5,497 bases of DNA from Elusimicrobiota bacterium (GCA_003500765.1 DNQL01000136.1:1-5497), one strand, 5' to 3'. Counted from the stretch's first letter, positions 1 to 5,497 are shown. Notes: generated by a model from the sequence alone, not told the origin. A program made the numbers and translations.

Positions 1-455
1 GTTTCGGCCGCGGCCACGCTGCCGGTCAGCGTCACGAAAGCCTTGCCGCCCAGGGCCATCGCCAGGCGTATCTCGATGAGGCGCACGTCGGCGGCCTTGA
101 CCGCGGCGTCGGCGGCCTCGATGAGGGCGGAGACCGAGAAGGACTCGATCACTCCCAGCGACTCCAGCTCTCCGGCCGGGCCGGTGCCCTCTATGGCCGG
201 AAAGACCTGGGGGTGTATATTGGGTATGACGAACTGGTCGACCAGCGCGTGCGCCGCCTTGGACGAACCGGCCTCTACGGCGGCGTTGACCGCGCCGACC
301 TCGCCTGAGACCAGTATCACGTACTTGCCGGGGCAGATGGAGCGCGAGACCAGCATCCGCACGTCGGAGGTTTTGAGCATCGCGTCGGCGGTTTCTAGGC
401 CCTTCGCCACGCTGGAAAGCTCCACGCCGCCTATGGCGCTAAGGTTGTTTGCCAT
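1..455 (-). CDS. pduT: PduT-like tandem-domain BMC shell protein with Fe-S cysteine (3' end cut by window)
   Basis: My reading of the minus strand from the ATG at 455 gives 151 residues before the window edge; PduT is usually about 184 residues, so roughly 30 C-terminal residues are missing. Two BMC domains lie in tandem. The first is about residues 7-90 (starts SAIGGVELSSVAKGLETADAM, with the VNAAVEAG helix). The second starts near residue 100 (LGVIESFSVSALIEAADAAVK). The segment SRSICPGKY at 38-45 matches the PduT region whose cysteine (Cys38 in the Salmonella/Citrobacter protein) binds a [4Fe-4S] cluster at the trimer pore; here it is Cys41. VIPNIHPQVFPAI near 77-88 is also PduT-like. From family knowledge, PduT is a minor shell facet protein proposed to carry electrons or a cluster across the shell. 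It starts 2 bp after pduS ends and has a good ribosome binding site, so it is almost certainly co-transcribed with pduS. A related BMC-T shell protein from a non-Pdu metabolosome is possible, as the name does not fix the substrate. Confidence 0.93.
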   Translation of the reverse strand, partial: MANNLSAIGGVELSSVAKGLETADAMLKTSDVRMLVSRSICPGKYVILVSGEVGAVNAAVEAGSSKAAHALVDQFVIPNIHPQVFPAIEGTGPAGELESLGVIESFSVSALIEAADAAVKAADVRLIEIRLAMALGGKAFVTLTGSVAAAE

Positions 456-457
456 TT

Positions 458-1804
458 TCAATCCGCCTTGATCTCGACATAAAGATGATTGACGCGCGTC
501 ACGACCCCGTCGACGCTGGCGTGCACGGGGCAGCCCAGCTTGTCGGCCGGCAGGTCGCCCACGATATCGCCGCGCCGCACGCGCTGGCCTTCTTTCACCG
601 CCGGGGAGCAGGACGCGCCGATATGCTGGGACAGCTGTATACGCACCGAACCCGGCCTGTACCTGAAATCTTCGTAAGGCGCGTCCTTCAGATAATCCTC
701 GAGCCCCAGCCTTTTCACCAGACGGGAGACCGGGACCTTGCGGAAATCGCGCAGCGGGTGGGCCTGGTTGGAAGAGCGGCCGGCCAGGGAGGAATTCTTA
801 AGGCCCACCTTCGCTTCGCGCAGGTCGCCCTTGGCCGCCACACAGGCCTCGCGCGGGTGCAGCCCTTCGGGGCAGGCGTAGAGGCTGCAGAGCGAACATT
901 CGCAGCAGGCCAGCGCGTATTCGCTGTGCAATTTCTTCTCCGGGCCGCCGGAGAAAAGCAGGCTGCGCATGACGCGGTGAGGCTGCACCTGGTGGCCCAG
1001 CAGGTAGCGCGGGCAGAACTCGGTGCAGAAAGAGCACTGGTCGCAGGCCGACTTGCCTATGCGGGAGAAAACCGCCCGCGGCTGAGCCTTCTTCTGTATC
1101 AGCGGGTGGTCCTTGGGCAGGACTATGAGCCCGCCGGAGGACCGGTTTATTATCGTCGAAAAATCGGGTATCACTTTGCCCATCATCGGGCCGCCGTCTA
1201 TGCCGACGGGGTCCTTGACCGTCGAGCCGCCGCACAGTTCAACCGCTTCGGCGTAGGTCACGCCTATCGGGACCTTGAACGTGGCGGGCTTCTTCACGGC
1301 GCCGGCCACGGTTATCCACTTCTCGACCACCGGGGTCTCGCCGGCGCGGGCGGCGTTATAGAGCGTTTCGACATTGCTGACCACGCAGCCCACGTCGAGC
1401 GGGATGCCGCCGGCCGGGACTATCCTGCCGGTCAGCTCGGCGACAAGGCACTGCTCGTCGCCGGCCGGGTAATAATCGCCCATCGGGCCGACGGATATAT
1501 TGCGGCGGGTACGGGCTATCTCCTCCAGCCGCTTCACGAGCTTCTCATGCTTACGTTTGATGCCGAAGACGCCCGTCGTGGCCCCGACAGCCTTCATCAT
1601 CAGCTCCAGCCCGTCGAAGACCTTTTCGGCGTGAAGCTCCAGCAGCTTCTGGTCCTTCTTGAGCAGCGGCTCGCACTCAGCCGCGTTGACCAGCACTAAT
1701 TCGGCCCGCCCCCCCGCCTTTACATAGGCGGGAAAGCCGGCGCCGCCGGCACCTACTACTCCGGCGGCGCGCAGCTTGGCGGCGAATTCCTGCTGGAACG
1801 GCAT
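458..1804 (-). CDS. pduS: PduS-like cobalamin reductase / RnfC-type flavin and Fe-S electron-transfer protein of a microcompartment
   Basis: The 448-residue protein is full length for PduS (about 450). Visible parts in order: a NuoF/RnfC-like FMN-binding region with the glycine-rich GAGGAGFP at 18-25, VNAAECEPLL at 39-48 and GDEQCLV at 115-121; an SLBB-like segment around 162-193 (WITVAGAVKKPATFKV); two Fe-S motifs, Cys254-257-260-264 (CDQCSFCTEFCP) and Cys300/301-303-306-311 (CCECSLCSLYACP); and a C-terminal barrel-sandwich-like region about 385-445. In the Pdu system PduS reduces cob(III)alamin using NADH-derived electrons, to keep the B12-dependent dehydratase and PduO adenosyltransferase working; in other metabolosomes homologues serve as general redox relays. 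The last Cys spacing in the second motif is four residues rather than three. The start has no clear Shine-Dalgarno sequence and lies 8 bp after the aminotransferase stop, which suggests translational coupling. The partner pduT follows by 2 bp. A stand-alone RnfC is unlikely given the length and the shell-gene neighbour. Confidence 0.93.
   Translation of the reverse strand: MPFQQEFAAKLRAAGVVGAGGAGFPAYVKAGGRAELVLVNAAECEPLLKKDQKLLELHAEKVFDGLELMMKAVGATTGVFGIKRKHEKLVKRLEEIARTRRNISVGPMGDYYPAGDEQCLVAELTGRIVPAGGIPLDVGCVVSNVETLYNAARAGETPVVEKWITVAGAVKKPATFKVPIGVTYAEAVELCGGSTVKDPVGIDGGPMMGKVIPDFSTIINRSSGGLIVLPKDHPLIQKKAQPRAVFSRIGKSACDQCSFCTEFCPRYLLGHQVQPHRVMRSLLFSGGPEKKLHSEYALACCECSLCSLYACPEGLHPREACVAAKGDLREAKVGLKNSSLAGRSSNQAHPLRDFRKVPVSRLVKRLGLEDYLKDAPYEDFRYRPGSVRIQLSQHIGASCSPAVKEGQRVRRGDIVGDLPADKLGCPVHASVDGVVTRVNHLYVEIKAD
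463..469 (-). promoter_or_regulatory. Ribosome binding site of the pduT-like gene
   Basis: On the minus strand this reads AAGGCGG, a 6 of 7 match to AAGGAGG, 7 bases before the ATG at 455. It lies inside the last codons of pduS, so pduT can start independently while remaining in the same transcript. It supports the chosen start. Confidence 0.6.
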
Positions 1805-1812
1805 CGGTCGTT

Positions 1813-3042
1813 CTACCGGGCGGCGACCATGCGCTTCTTAACGGCGGCGGAGAGGCGCTTGACGCCTTCGTTTATCTGTTCGGGCGAGGCGAAAGAGAAG
1901 TTCAGGCGCATCGTGTTCTTGCCCGAACCGTCCGAATGGAAGGCCGAGCCTATAACGTAGGCTACGTTCTCCTTGAGCGCGTCCTGGAACATATCGTCGG
2001 CGCTCATGTGCTCCGGCAGGCGCACCCACAGGAAAAGGCCGCCCTCGGGGTTGGTCCAGGTGACGCCCTCGGGCATGTTCTTCTCGAGCGCGGCTACCAT
2101 CGTGTTCTTCTTGAGGCGGTAGTCTTCTTTGATCACCTTGATATGCTTCTCGAAGTAGCCGGTGCGCAGGAACTCCGCGGCGATGAGCTGGTTGAGGCTG
2201 GAAGTGCACAGGTCCAGCGACTGCTTGAGTATCTCCAGCTTCTTTATTATCTGCTCATGGGCCAGGATTATGCCCAGGCGCAGGCCCGGGGCGAAGGTCT
2301 TGGACAGCGTGAACAGCGAGATGATATTGTCGGTCTTGCGGGTCTCCTTGTCCATGCGGTAGAGCATCTTGGGCTCCGTGCCCTCGAAGCGGATCTGCCG
2401 GTACGGCGAATCCTCTATGACCGCGACATTGTACTTATCGGAAAGCTCTACGACCTTGGTCCGCTTCTCTTCGGACAGCGTGACGCCGCTGGGGTTCTGG
2501 AAGTCCGGGACCAGGTAGACGAACTTGTAATGCTCGTCCTGGGCCTTGAGCCAGGCCAGCTTCTCCTCGAGCTCGTCGACGGCTATCCCGTCGTCCTCCA
2601 GTTTAACGCCGATGAACTCGGCGCCGTAGGAGCGAAACACCTGCAGGGCCCCCATGTAACTGGGCTTCTCGACGATGACGGGGTCGGAGGCGTCTATAAA
2701 GAGGCGGCCGACCATGTCCAGCGCCTGCTGGCTGGCCGTGGTGATGATGAGGTTCTCGGGCCTGGCGTCGATGTTCTCGTACTTCTTGAGGAACTTGACG
2801 AACTCCTCCTTGAGCTCAGGCAGGCCGTCAGTCGGCCCGTACTGCAGGGCAACCTTGCCCTTCTTGGCCATTATTTCCTTCACGGTTTCGGCGACGAAAT
2901 CGTACGGGAAATGTTCGGCGGCCGGCAGGCCTCCGGCGAACGAGATTATGCCCGGCTGGTTGGTGGTCTTGAGAAGCTCGCGGATGACTGAAGCTTTGGT
3001 GCGGCGGGGCGCTGTTGCGATGTTCTTTGCGATGTCTATCAT
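1813..3042 (-). CDS. PLP-dependent aminotransferase, class I/II (fold type I)
   Basis: The 409-residue protein is full length and has the usual landmarks of the aspartate-aminotransferase superfamily: ISFAGGLPA at 33-41, QYGPTDGLPELKE at 67-79, TTASQQALD at 101-109 (cofactor phosphate side), VPDFQNPSG at 178-186 with Asn183, IEDSPYRQIRF at 209-219 with Asp211 and Tyr214 (pyridine ring contacts), TLSKTFAPGLRLG at 245-257 with the predicted Schiff-base Lys248 and Arg255, and NTMRLNFSF at 376-384 with Arg379 as the predicted carboxylate-binding arginine. The overall pattern is that of the LysN / kynurenine-aminotransferase-II / MocR-C-terminal type group, whose members accept 2-aminoadipate, aromatic, branched-chain amino acids or alanine; the sequence alone does not fix the substrate. 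No MocR DNA-binding domain is attached. It is probably cytosolic, with no obvious N-terminal encapsulation helix (MIDIAKNIATAPRRTKASVIREL is a normal start for this family). It precedes pduS by 8 bp on the same strand, so it looks like the first gene of this run. Transamination is near certain; a microcompartment role is inferred from position only. Confidence 0.92.
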   Translation of the reverse strand: MIDIAKNIATAPRRTKASVIRELLKTTNQPGIISFAGGLPAAEHFPYDFVAETVKEIMAKKGKVALQYGPTDGLPELKEEFVKFLKKYENIDARPENLIITTASQQALDMVGRLFIDASDPVIVEKPSYMGALQVFRSYGAEFIGVKLEDDGIAVDELEEKLAWLKAQDEHYKFVYLVPDFQNPSGVTLSEEKRTKVVELSDKYNVAVIEDSPYRQIRFEGTEPKMLYRMDKETRKTDNIISLFTLSKTFAPGLRLGIILAHEQIIKKLEILKQSLDLCTSSLNQLIAAEFLRTGYFEKHIKVIKEDYRLKKNTMVAALEKNMPEGVTWTNPEGGLFLWVRLPEHMSADDMFQDALKENVAYVIGSAFHSDGSGKNTMRLNFSFASPEQINEGVKRLSAAVKKRMVAAR

Positions 3043-3046
3043 GGCT

Positions 3047-3052
3047 ACCTCC
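3047..3052 (-). promoter_or_regulatory. Ribosome binding site of the aminotransferase gene
   Basis: The minus strand reads GGAGGT four bases before the ATG at 3042. It is the strongest Shine-Dalgarno sequence in the window and supports this start codon. The downstream pduS lacks an equally good one, consistent with this being the lead cistron. Confidence 0.65.
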
Positions 3053-3063
3053 GGCGTTCTATT

Positions 3064-3089
3064 CGGCGGCCCGGGCTCGGCGTCCGCCG
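3064..3089 (-). repeat. GC-rich inverted repeat in the predicted 5' leader of the aminotransferase gene
   Basis: CGGCGG at 3064-3069 and CCGCCG at 3084-3089 are perfect 6-bp complements separated by 14 bases that include a CCCGGG palindrome. A transcript starting in the AT-rich block upstream would fold this hairpin just before the ribosome binding site. It has no T run, so it is not an intrinsic terminator. It may be no more than a product of GC-rich composition. Confidence 0.35.
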
Positions 3090-3103
3090 CACAACTATCA
3101 AAT

Positions 3104-3132
3104 AATTTACCTATTTAATCCCGCCAGTTCAA
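3104..3132 (-). promoter_or_regulatory. Candidate sigma70-type promoter for the aminotransferase-pduS-pduT run
   Basis: On the minus strand, TTGAAC (3127-3132, overlapping the stop of the upstream gene) is followed after exactly 17 bases by TAAATT (3104-3109). Each hexamer matches its consensus at four of six positions. The region around 3091-3120 is a sharp AT-rich island in otherwise GC-rich DNA, in the only gap before the three-gene run. The predicted start near 3097 would give a leader of about 55 bases. This is a pattern match only; read-through from the upstream gene is the alternative. Confidence 0.35.
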
Positions 3133-4424
3133 GGAGAATCTGGGGCCGCGGCTGGGCCGCCCAGGGCGGCCGAAAAATAGTCGGCGTTCTCGCGGTAGAA
3201 GGCCTTTTTTTCCGGCTCCCGTTCCGACGAGGCGCGGCGCGAGAAGGTCTTTAAGGCCCTCAGGTAGGCCGACCGCCTGGCGGCCGAAAGGTCGGCCGGG
3301 AAGGGCCTGCCCGTCCTGGCGGAAGCCTCCTCCAGGGAACGGAACAGGAGCGCCAGGTCGCCGGCCGGCATCTTCTCCCCCCTGTCCCTGATATGCGCGG
3401 CCGCCTGGAGTATCGCCAGGGCCCCTTTGGTGCGCAGTTCGCGCGCGGCGGCGGACTTCTCTCCCGGCGGCAGTTTTTCCTCGGCCTGGGCAAGGCAGTC
3501 CAGCGCCAGTTTGTAGTCCCCGGCTTCCAGTCCGGTCGAGCCCAGGAGCAGCAGCGCCTCGGCGCTGAAGGACGGCCAGCGGGAGGTGTAAAAATCCTCC
3601 AGGAAAGAATCGTAGGCGGCCCGCTCGGCTTCGGCCGCCGCGGCCTCCTCTTTCCCCGCGTCGTAAGCCGAAGAGTCTCCCGTGGCGTAAGCGGCTATGC
3701 GTCCGTCGGCGGCGCGCGCCCGGGCGAGCCGGCCGGCCTCTTCCAGTTCGGTATAGCCCATAGCCTCGTCGCGCAGGTAGCGGGAACGGATATACTCGCG
3801 GTAGCGGTCCGCGTCCAGAGAGAGCTCGATATAGCCGGCCAGGGAATGAGCCGTATAGACGTCCTGCCCCTTGCCGGCGAGAAAGTCCGCCAGGAGCTCC
3901 GGCGAATCCGCCAGCTTTTCGTGGAAGTAGAGGTCCTCGGTAAAATAAGCCTCGTATTCGAACTCGACGGGGCTGCCGGACGCGTCGCCGGCGCGGTAGC
4001 GCGGGTAAAGGTAGGACTGCAGAGCGTGGACCAGCTCGTGCAGGAACAGCGCGTCGGCGCGTTTGACGAATTCGGACCGGGCTCCCTTGCCGACGTTGAG
4101 GATCTCGATTATGCGCGAATCCCGGTATCCCTTTATATCGAAGAACTTCTGGACGTGGCGGGTGTTGAAATAGACCGCGTTCTCGGCGAGATCGTACCAG
4201 GCGACGCGTTCGGCGGGGGCGCGCCGCAGGAGAAGGCGCAGCCCGGCCGACTCCGGTTTGGCGTCCAGCCGGGCGTAAAAGTCGCGCCCGGTGCGGCGGG
4301 CGGTTATGGCCTCGCGGAATTCCCCGAGCAGCTTGGCTCCCAGGCTGTCGTCGTGTCGATAGGCCCGCGCCGGGGAAGGCAGGAGGGCGGCCAGGACCAG
4401 CAGGGCGGCGGCGGACTGTCTCAT
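3129..4424 (-). CDS. Exported HExxH putative zinc metallopeptidase, family not recognised
   Basis: The 431-residue protein begins with a signal peptide: MRQSAAALLVLAALLPSPARA, with likely cleavage after Ala21 and no lipobox cysteine, so it is probably periplasmic or secreted. LFLHELVHALQ contains the zinc-binding and catalytic motif at 129-133 (His129, Glu130, His133). The stretch EFEYEAYF at 154-161 supplies acidic residues in an ExxA arrangement (Glu156 to Ala159) at a distance fitting the third zinc ligand of gluzincins. NVGKGARSEFVKRADALF before the motif and VYFNTRHVQKFF at 84-95 are typical of the surroundings of such domains. The second half is helical and charged; GDYKLALDCLAQAEEKLP near 302-319 resembles a TPR-type helix pair. 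Peptidase activity is inferred from the motif; I do not recognise a named family and the substrate is unknown. There is no Shine-Dalgarno sequence before the ATG at 4424. The gene ends 86 bp before the aminotransferase gene and has no clear functional link to the microcompartment genes. A long same-strand frame overlapping it is Arg/Pro-rich and not credible. Confidence 0.8.
   Translation of the reverse strand: MRQSAAALLVLAALLPSPARAYRHDDSLGAKLLGEFREAITARRTGRDFYARLDAKPESAGLRLLLRRAPAERVAWYDLAENAVYFNTRHVQKFFDIKGYRDSRIIEILNVGKGARSEFVKRADALFLHELVHALQSYLYPRYRAGDASGSPVEFEYEAYFTEDLYFHEKLADSPELLADFLAGKGQDVYTAHSLAGYIELSLDADRYREYIRSRYLRDEAMGYTELEEAGRLARARAADGRIAAYATGDSSAYDAGKEEAAAAEAERAAYDSFLEDFYTSRWPSFSAEALLLLGSTGLEAGDYKLALDCLAQAEEKLPPGEKSAAARELRTKGALAILQAAAHIRDRGEKMPAGDLALLFRSLEEASARTGRPFPADLSAARRSAYLRALKTFSRRASSEREPEKKAFYRENADYFSAALGGPAAAPDSP
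3155..3171. repeat. Perfect inverted repeat at the 3' end of the metallopeptidase gene
   Basis: Eight-base arms GGCCGCCC (3155-3162) and GGGCGGCC (3164-3171) are exact complements around one base. It lies in the codons for the Ala/Gly/Pro-rich tail of the protein. No T run follows it on either strand, so it is not a standard terminator, but it could form a hairpin near the mRNA end. High GC makes chance occurrence fairly likely. Confidence 0.4.
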
Positions 4425-4432
4425 ATGAGGAC

Positions 4433-4467
4433 ATTATAGGATTGTAGCAAGCAAGTTAAAATGTCAT
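4433..4467 (-). promoter_or_regulatory. Candidate promoter of the metallopeptidase gene, partly within the IS end
   Basis: On the minus strand a perfect TATAAT occupies 4433-4438, only 8 bases before the ATG at 4424. A second -10-like hexamer, TACAAT, is at 4441-4446. The best -35-like hexamer is ATGACA at 4462-4467 (5 of 6 to TTGACA), 15 bases before TACAAT and 23 before TATAAT. It is part of the terminal repeat of the insertion sequence. Either -10 would give an mRNA with an extremely short leader or none. With TATAAT, the 17-base spacing points to a poor -35 (TTTTAA, 4456-4461). Exact element choice is uncertain. Confidence 0.4.
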
Positions 4468-4491
4468 GGTTTTCGTTTTTTAGAAATGTCA
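4460..4491 (+). repeat. Terminal repeats at the IS end: two AATGTCA copies, 25 bp apart
   Basis: AATGTCA occurs at 4460-4466 and again at 4485-4491, in the same orientation with a 25-base period, separated by a T-rich stretch. The second copy contains the TGA stop of the transposase (4489-4491). Repeated short motifs at the edge are typical of transposase binding sites at IS termini. From memory, TGTCA-type ends fit this transposase group, but I could not compare the other end of the element, which is outside the window. Confidence 0.55.
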
Positions 4492-5497
4492 GGGTAGTCT
4501 GGCCGTCGTTGTTTGTTGCGGCGCGTGCTTCCCGGGCCAATTAAACCGCCTCCAGGGATGATCTTTGGCTGGAACGCAGGACCCCTTCGGCGGCCTTTCC
4601 ATCTCCCTCAGTCTGCTTTTGTTGGTCGCATAATAGCCCCTGTAAGGGGGCTTCTCGACGCCCTTGTATCGCAGATACGCGCCTCTTAACCTCAGATACA
4701 GGCCGCCGTCCAGCCTTTCCTCCACCGTCACGATAGACCCGGGCCGCACCCGCACCGCCTGTTCAGCCGCCAGCTGCAGGAACTTGTTCCTGTAGCGCAG
4801 CGTGTAGTCGTTGGCTACCGTCCGGTTGAGCTTGCTGCATAATATTCCATCGAGCTTATGCGTCCTAAGCAGCGCCCGGTGCGCGTTAGCCGGACTGGCC
4901 GGCGCCACCGCGAATTTGGCGTTGTGTTTCGGTATGTAGGTCTCCAGGAACTTGTTCGCCGACTCCATGTCGCATATCCCGGCCAGGCGAAGCTCTTTGA
5001 CCAGCCGGTCCTGATGCGTCCTGAAGCCGCGCTCCACCCGGCCTTTCGCCTGCGGGCTGTCGGCGAAGATCATCTGCACGTCCAGCTCGCCCATGGCCCG
5101 CGTGAACTGTGACAGCGGCGTTTCATCGCGCAATTCCTCGTCGATATCCGCCTGCCGGTTTATCTTATATATCGAATCCTTGTCCACGTAAAACGCCACC
5201 GGCCGCCCGTTCAGCTTCAGATAAGCCTTCGCGCAGGCCATGAGGTTCGCCGTGTCTTCGACAGTTATAAACCTCCCGTACAGAATGCGGCTCGTGGCGT
5301 CGTCGATGAAGATCAAAAGCGCGCACTTAGGGCCGCGCTTTTCGAACCAGGCGTGCTCGGACCCGTCCAGCTGCACCAGCATCCCCACGCAGTGGCGGCG
5401 CTCGCGCCACTTGCGGTGCCTGGGCTTATAGGGCTTCGGGCGGTATAGCCCCTCGCCTATCATCACCTTCCGCAGCGTGTTGACCGATATGCGGACG
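4489..5497 (-). CDS. DDE transposase, ISNCY family (ISDol1-like), N-terminus beyond the window
   Basis: The reading frame is open from the right edge to the TGA at 4489. A GTG at 5466 is a possible start codon by position only: the codons upstream of it read VRISVNTLRK, which continues the family pattern SxxTLRxxMIxxGL, so the true start and the N-terminal helix-turn-helix region are outside the window. Numbering from the GTG, the catalytic core has LVQLDGSEHAWF (Asp34), LLIFIDDATSRI at 50-61, FYVDKDSIY (Asp95), and SPQAKGRVER (Glu145), followed by QDRLVKELRLAGI at 152-164. These are hallmarks of the rve-type integrase core of this IS group. The tail has the AKDHPWRR motif at 300-307. At least 336 residues are visible and all three acidic residues are retained, so it may be active. 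It is transcribed toward the metallopeptidase gene, so read-through into that gene is possible. Confidence 0.9.
   Translation of the reverse strand, partial: VRISVNTLRKVMIGEGLYRPKPYKPRHRKWRERRHCVGMLVQLDGSEHAWFEKRGPKCALLIFIDDATSRILYGRFITVEDTANLMACAKAYLKLNGRPVAFYVDKDSIYKINRQADIDEELRDETPLSQFTRAMGELDVQMIFADSPQAKGRVERGFRTHQDRLVKELRLAGICDMESANKFLETYIPKHNAKFAVAPASPANAHRALLRTHKLDGILCSKLNRTVANDYTLRYRNKFLQLAAEQAVRVRPGSIVTVEERLDGGLYLRLRGAYLRYKGVEKPPYRGYYATNKSRLREMERPPKGSCVPAKDHPWRRFNWPGKHAPQQTTTARLP

Larger units (their letters stand above)
4460..5497 (-). mobile_element. Insertion sequence, ISNCY (ISDol1-like) group, partial
   Basis: This region comprises the transposase gene, its terminal repeat region and nothing else. 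One boundary is placed at about 4460-4462, where the outer TGTCA repeat starts and the sequence changes to the promoter region of the neighbouring gene. The other end lies beyond 5497, so inverted repeats and target duplication cannot be checked. The transposase is open across all visible codons and keeps its C-terminal tail, so the element shows no sign of decay. Confidence 0.7.

Noticed and set aside
43..471. Plus-strand open frame opposite the pduT-like gene
   Set aside because: The minus strand gives a near end-to-end match to PduT features including the Fe-S cysteine; this frame is Ser/Ala/Thr-rich with no motif.
449..1699. Long open frame on the plus strand opposite pduS
   Set aside because: It is the antisense of a clear full-length PduS, has a biased Arg/Ala/His-rich composition with no recognisable motif, and is explained by few stop codons in GC-rich DNA.
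1936..2991. Long open frame on the plus strand opposite the aminotransferase
   Set aside because: The opposite strand encodes a protein with all aminotransferase active-site motifs; this frame is Leu/Gly/Val-rich with no domain signs.
3043..3128. Cobalamin or other riboswitch in front of the aminotransferase-pduS-pduT run
   Set aside because: The gap is only 86 bp and I see no conserved B12-box-like sequence or multi-stem layout.
3155..3171. Intrinsic terminator for the metallopeptidase gene
   Set aside because: The inverted repeat is perfect but lies within the coding region, and no T run follows it on the transcribed side.
3115..4434. Same-strand open frame of about 439 codons overlapping the metallopeptidase gene
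   Set aside because: It is extremely Arg/Pro/Gly-rich and lacks a signal peptide or motif. The alternative frame has a signal peptide and HELVH, so this is a shifted-frame shadow.
3393..4439. Plus-strand open frame opposite the metallopeptidase gene
   Set aside because: It is antisense to a credible gene, with low-complexity Gly/Arg/Val composition and no recognised domain.
1..5497. CRISPR array, tRNA or rRNA gene
   Set aside because: No regularly spaced repeats, cloverleaf-like sequence or conserved rRNA segments were seen on either strand.

Overview
All supportable genes in this window lie on the minus strand, so biologically it reads from right to left. It is high-GC bacterial DNA. Isoleucine ATA codons are used fairly freely despite the GC richness, which I have seen described for some uncultured or deep-branching phyla (Elusimicrobiota-like lineages are one guess). 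The window has no rRNA or conserved marker gene, so the taxonomy stays open.

From right to left: (1) 5497 to about 4460 is one end of an insertion sequence. Its DDE transposase looks like the ISNCY (ISDol1-type) group. The N-terminal part runs off the window, and the C-terminus and the terminal repeats at the IS end are present. (2) 4424-3129 is a 431-residue exported protein with an HELVH zinc-peptidase-type motif, not assigned to a named family. Its start lies about 38 bp from the IS end and has no Shine-Dalgarno sequence. A TATAAT hexamer sits almost directly against the start codon, so IS-driven or leaderless expression is plausible. (3) After an 86-bp AT-rich gap with a candidate promoter comes a tight three-gene run: a fold-type-I PLP aminotransferase (3042-1813), a PduS-like flavin/iron-sulfur electron-transfer protein (1804-458), and a PduT-like tandem-BMC shell protein with its predicted Fe-S cysteine (455 to beyond the left edge). 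The gaps are 8 bp and 2 bp.

The pduS-pduT pair marks the edge of a bacterial microcompartment (metabolosome) locus. PduS is a cobalamin reductase/redox protein inside the compartment. PduT is a shell trimer with a [4Fe-4S] cluster in its pore that has been proposed to pass electrons or a cluster across the shell. The signature enzyme that would define the substrate (diol dehydratase, ammonia lyase, glycyl-radical enzyme, aldolase and so on) is not in this window and may lie beyond the left edge. The unusual point is the aminotransferase as first gene of the run, since canonical pdu and eut operons carry no such gene. It may point to an amino-acid or amino-alcohol related metabolosome, or it may only be a co-transcribed neighbour.
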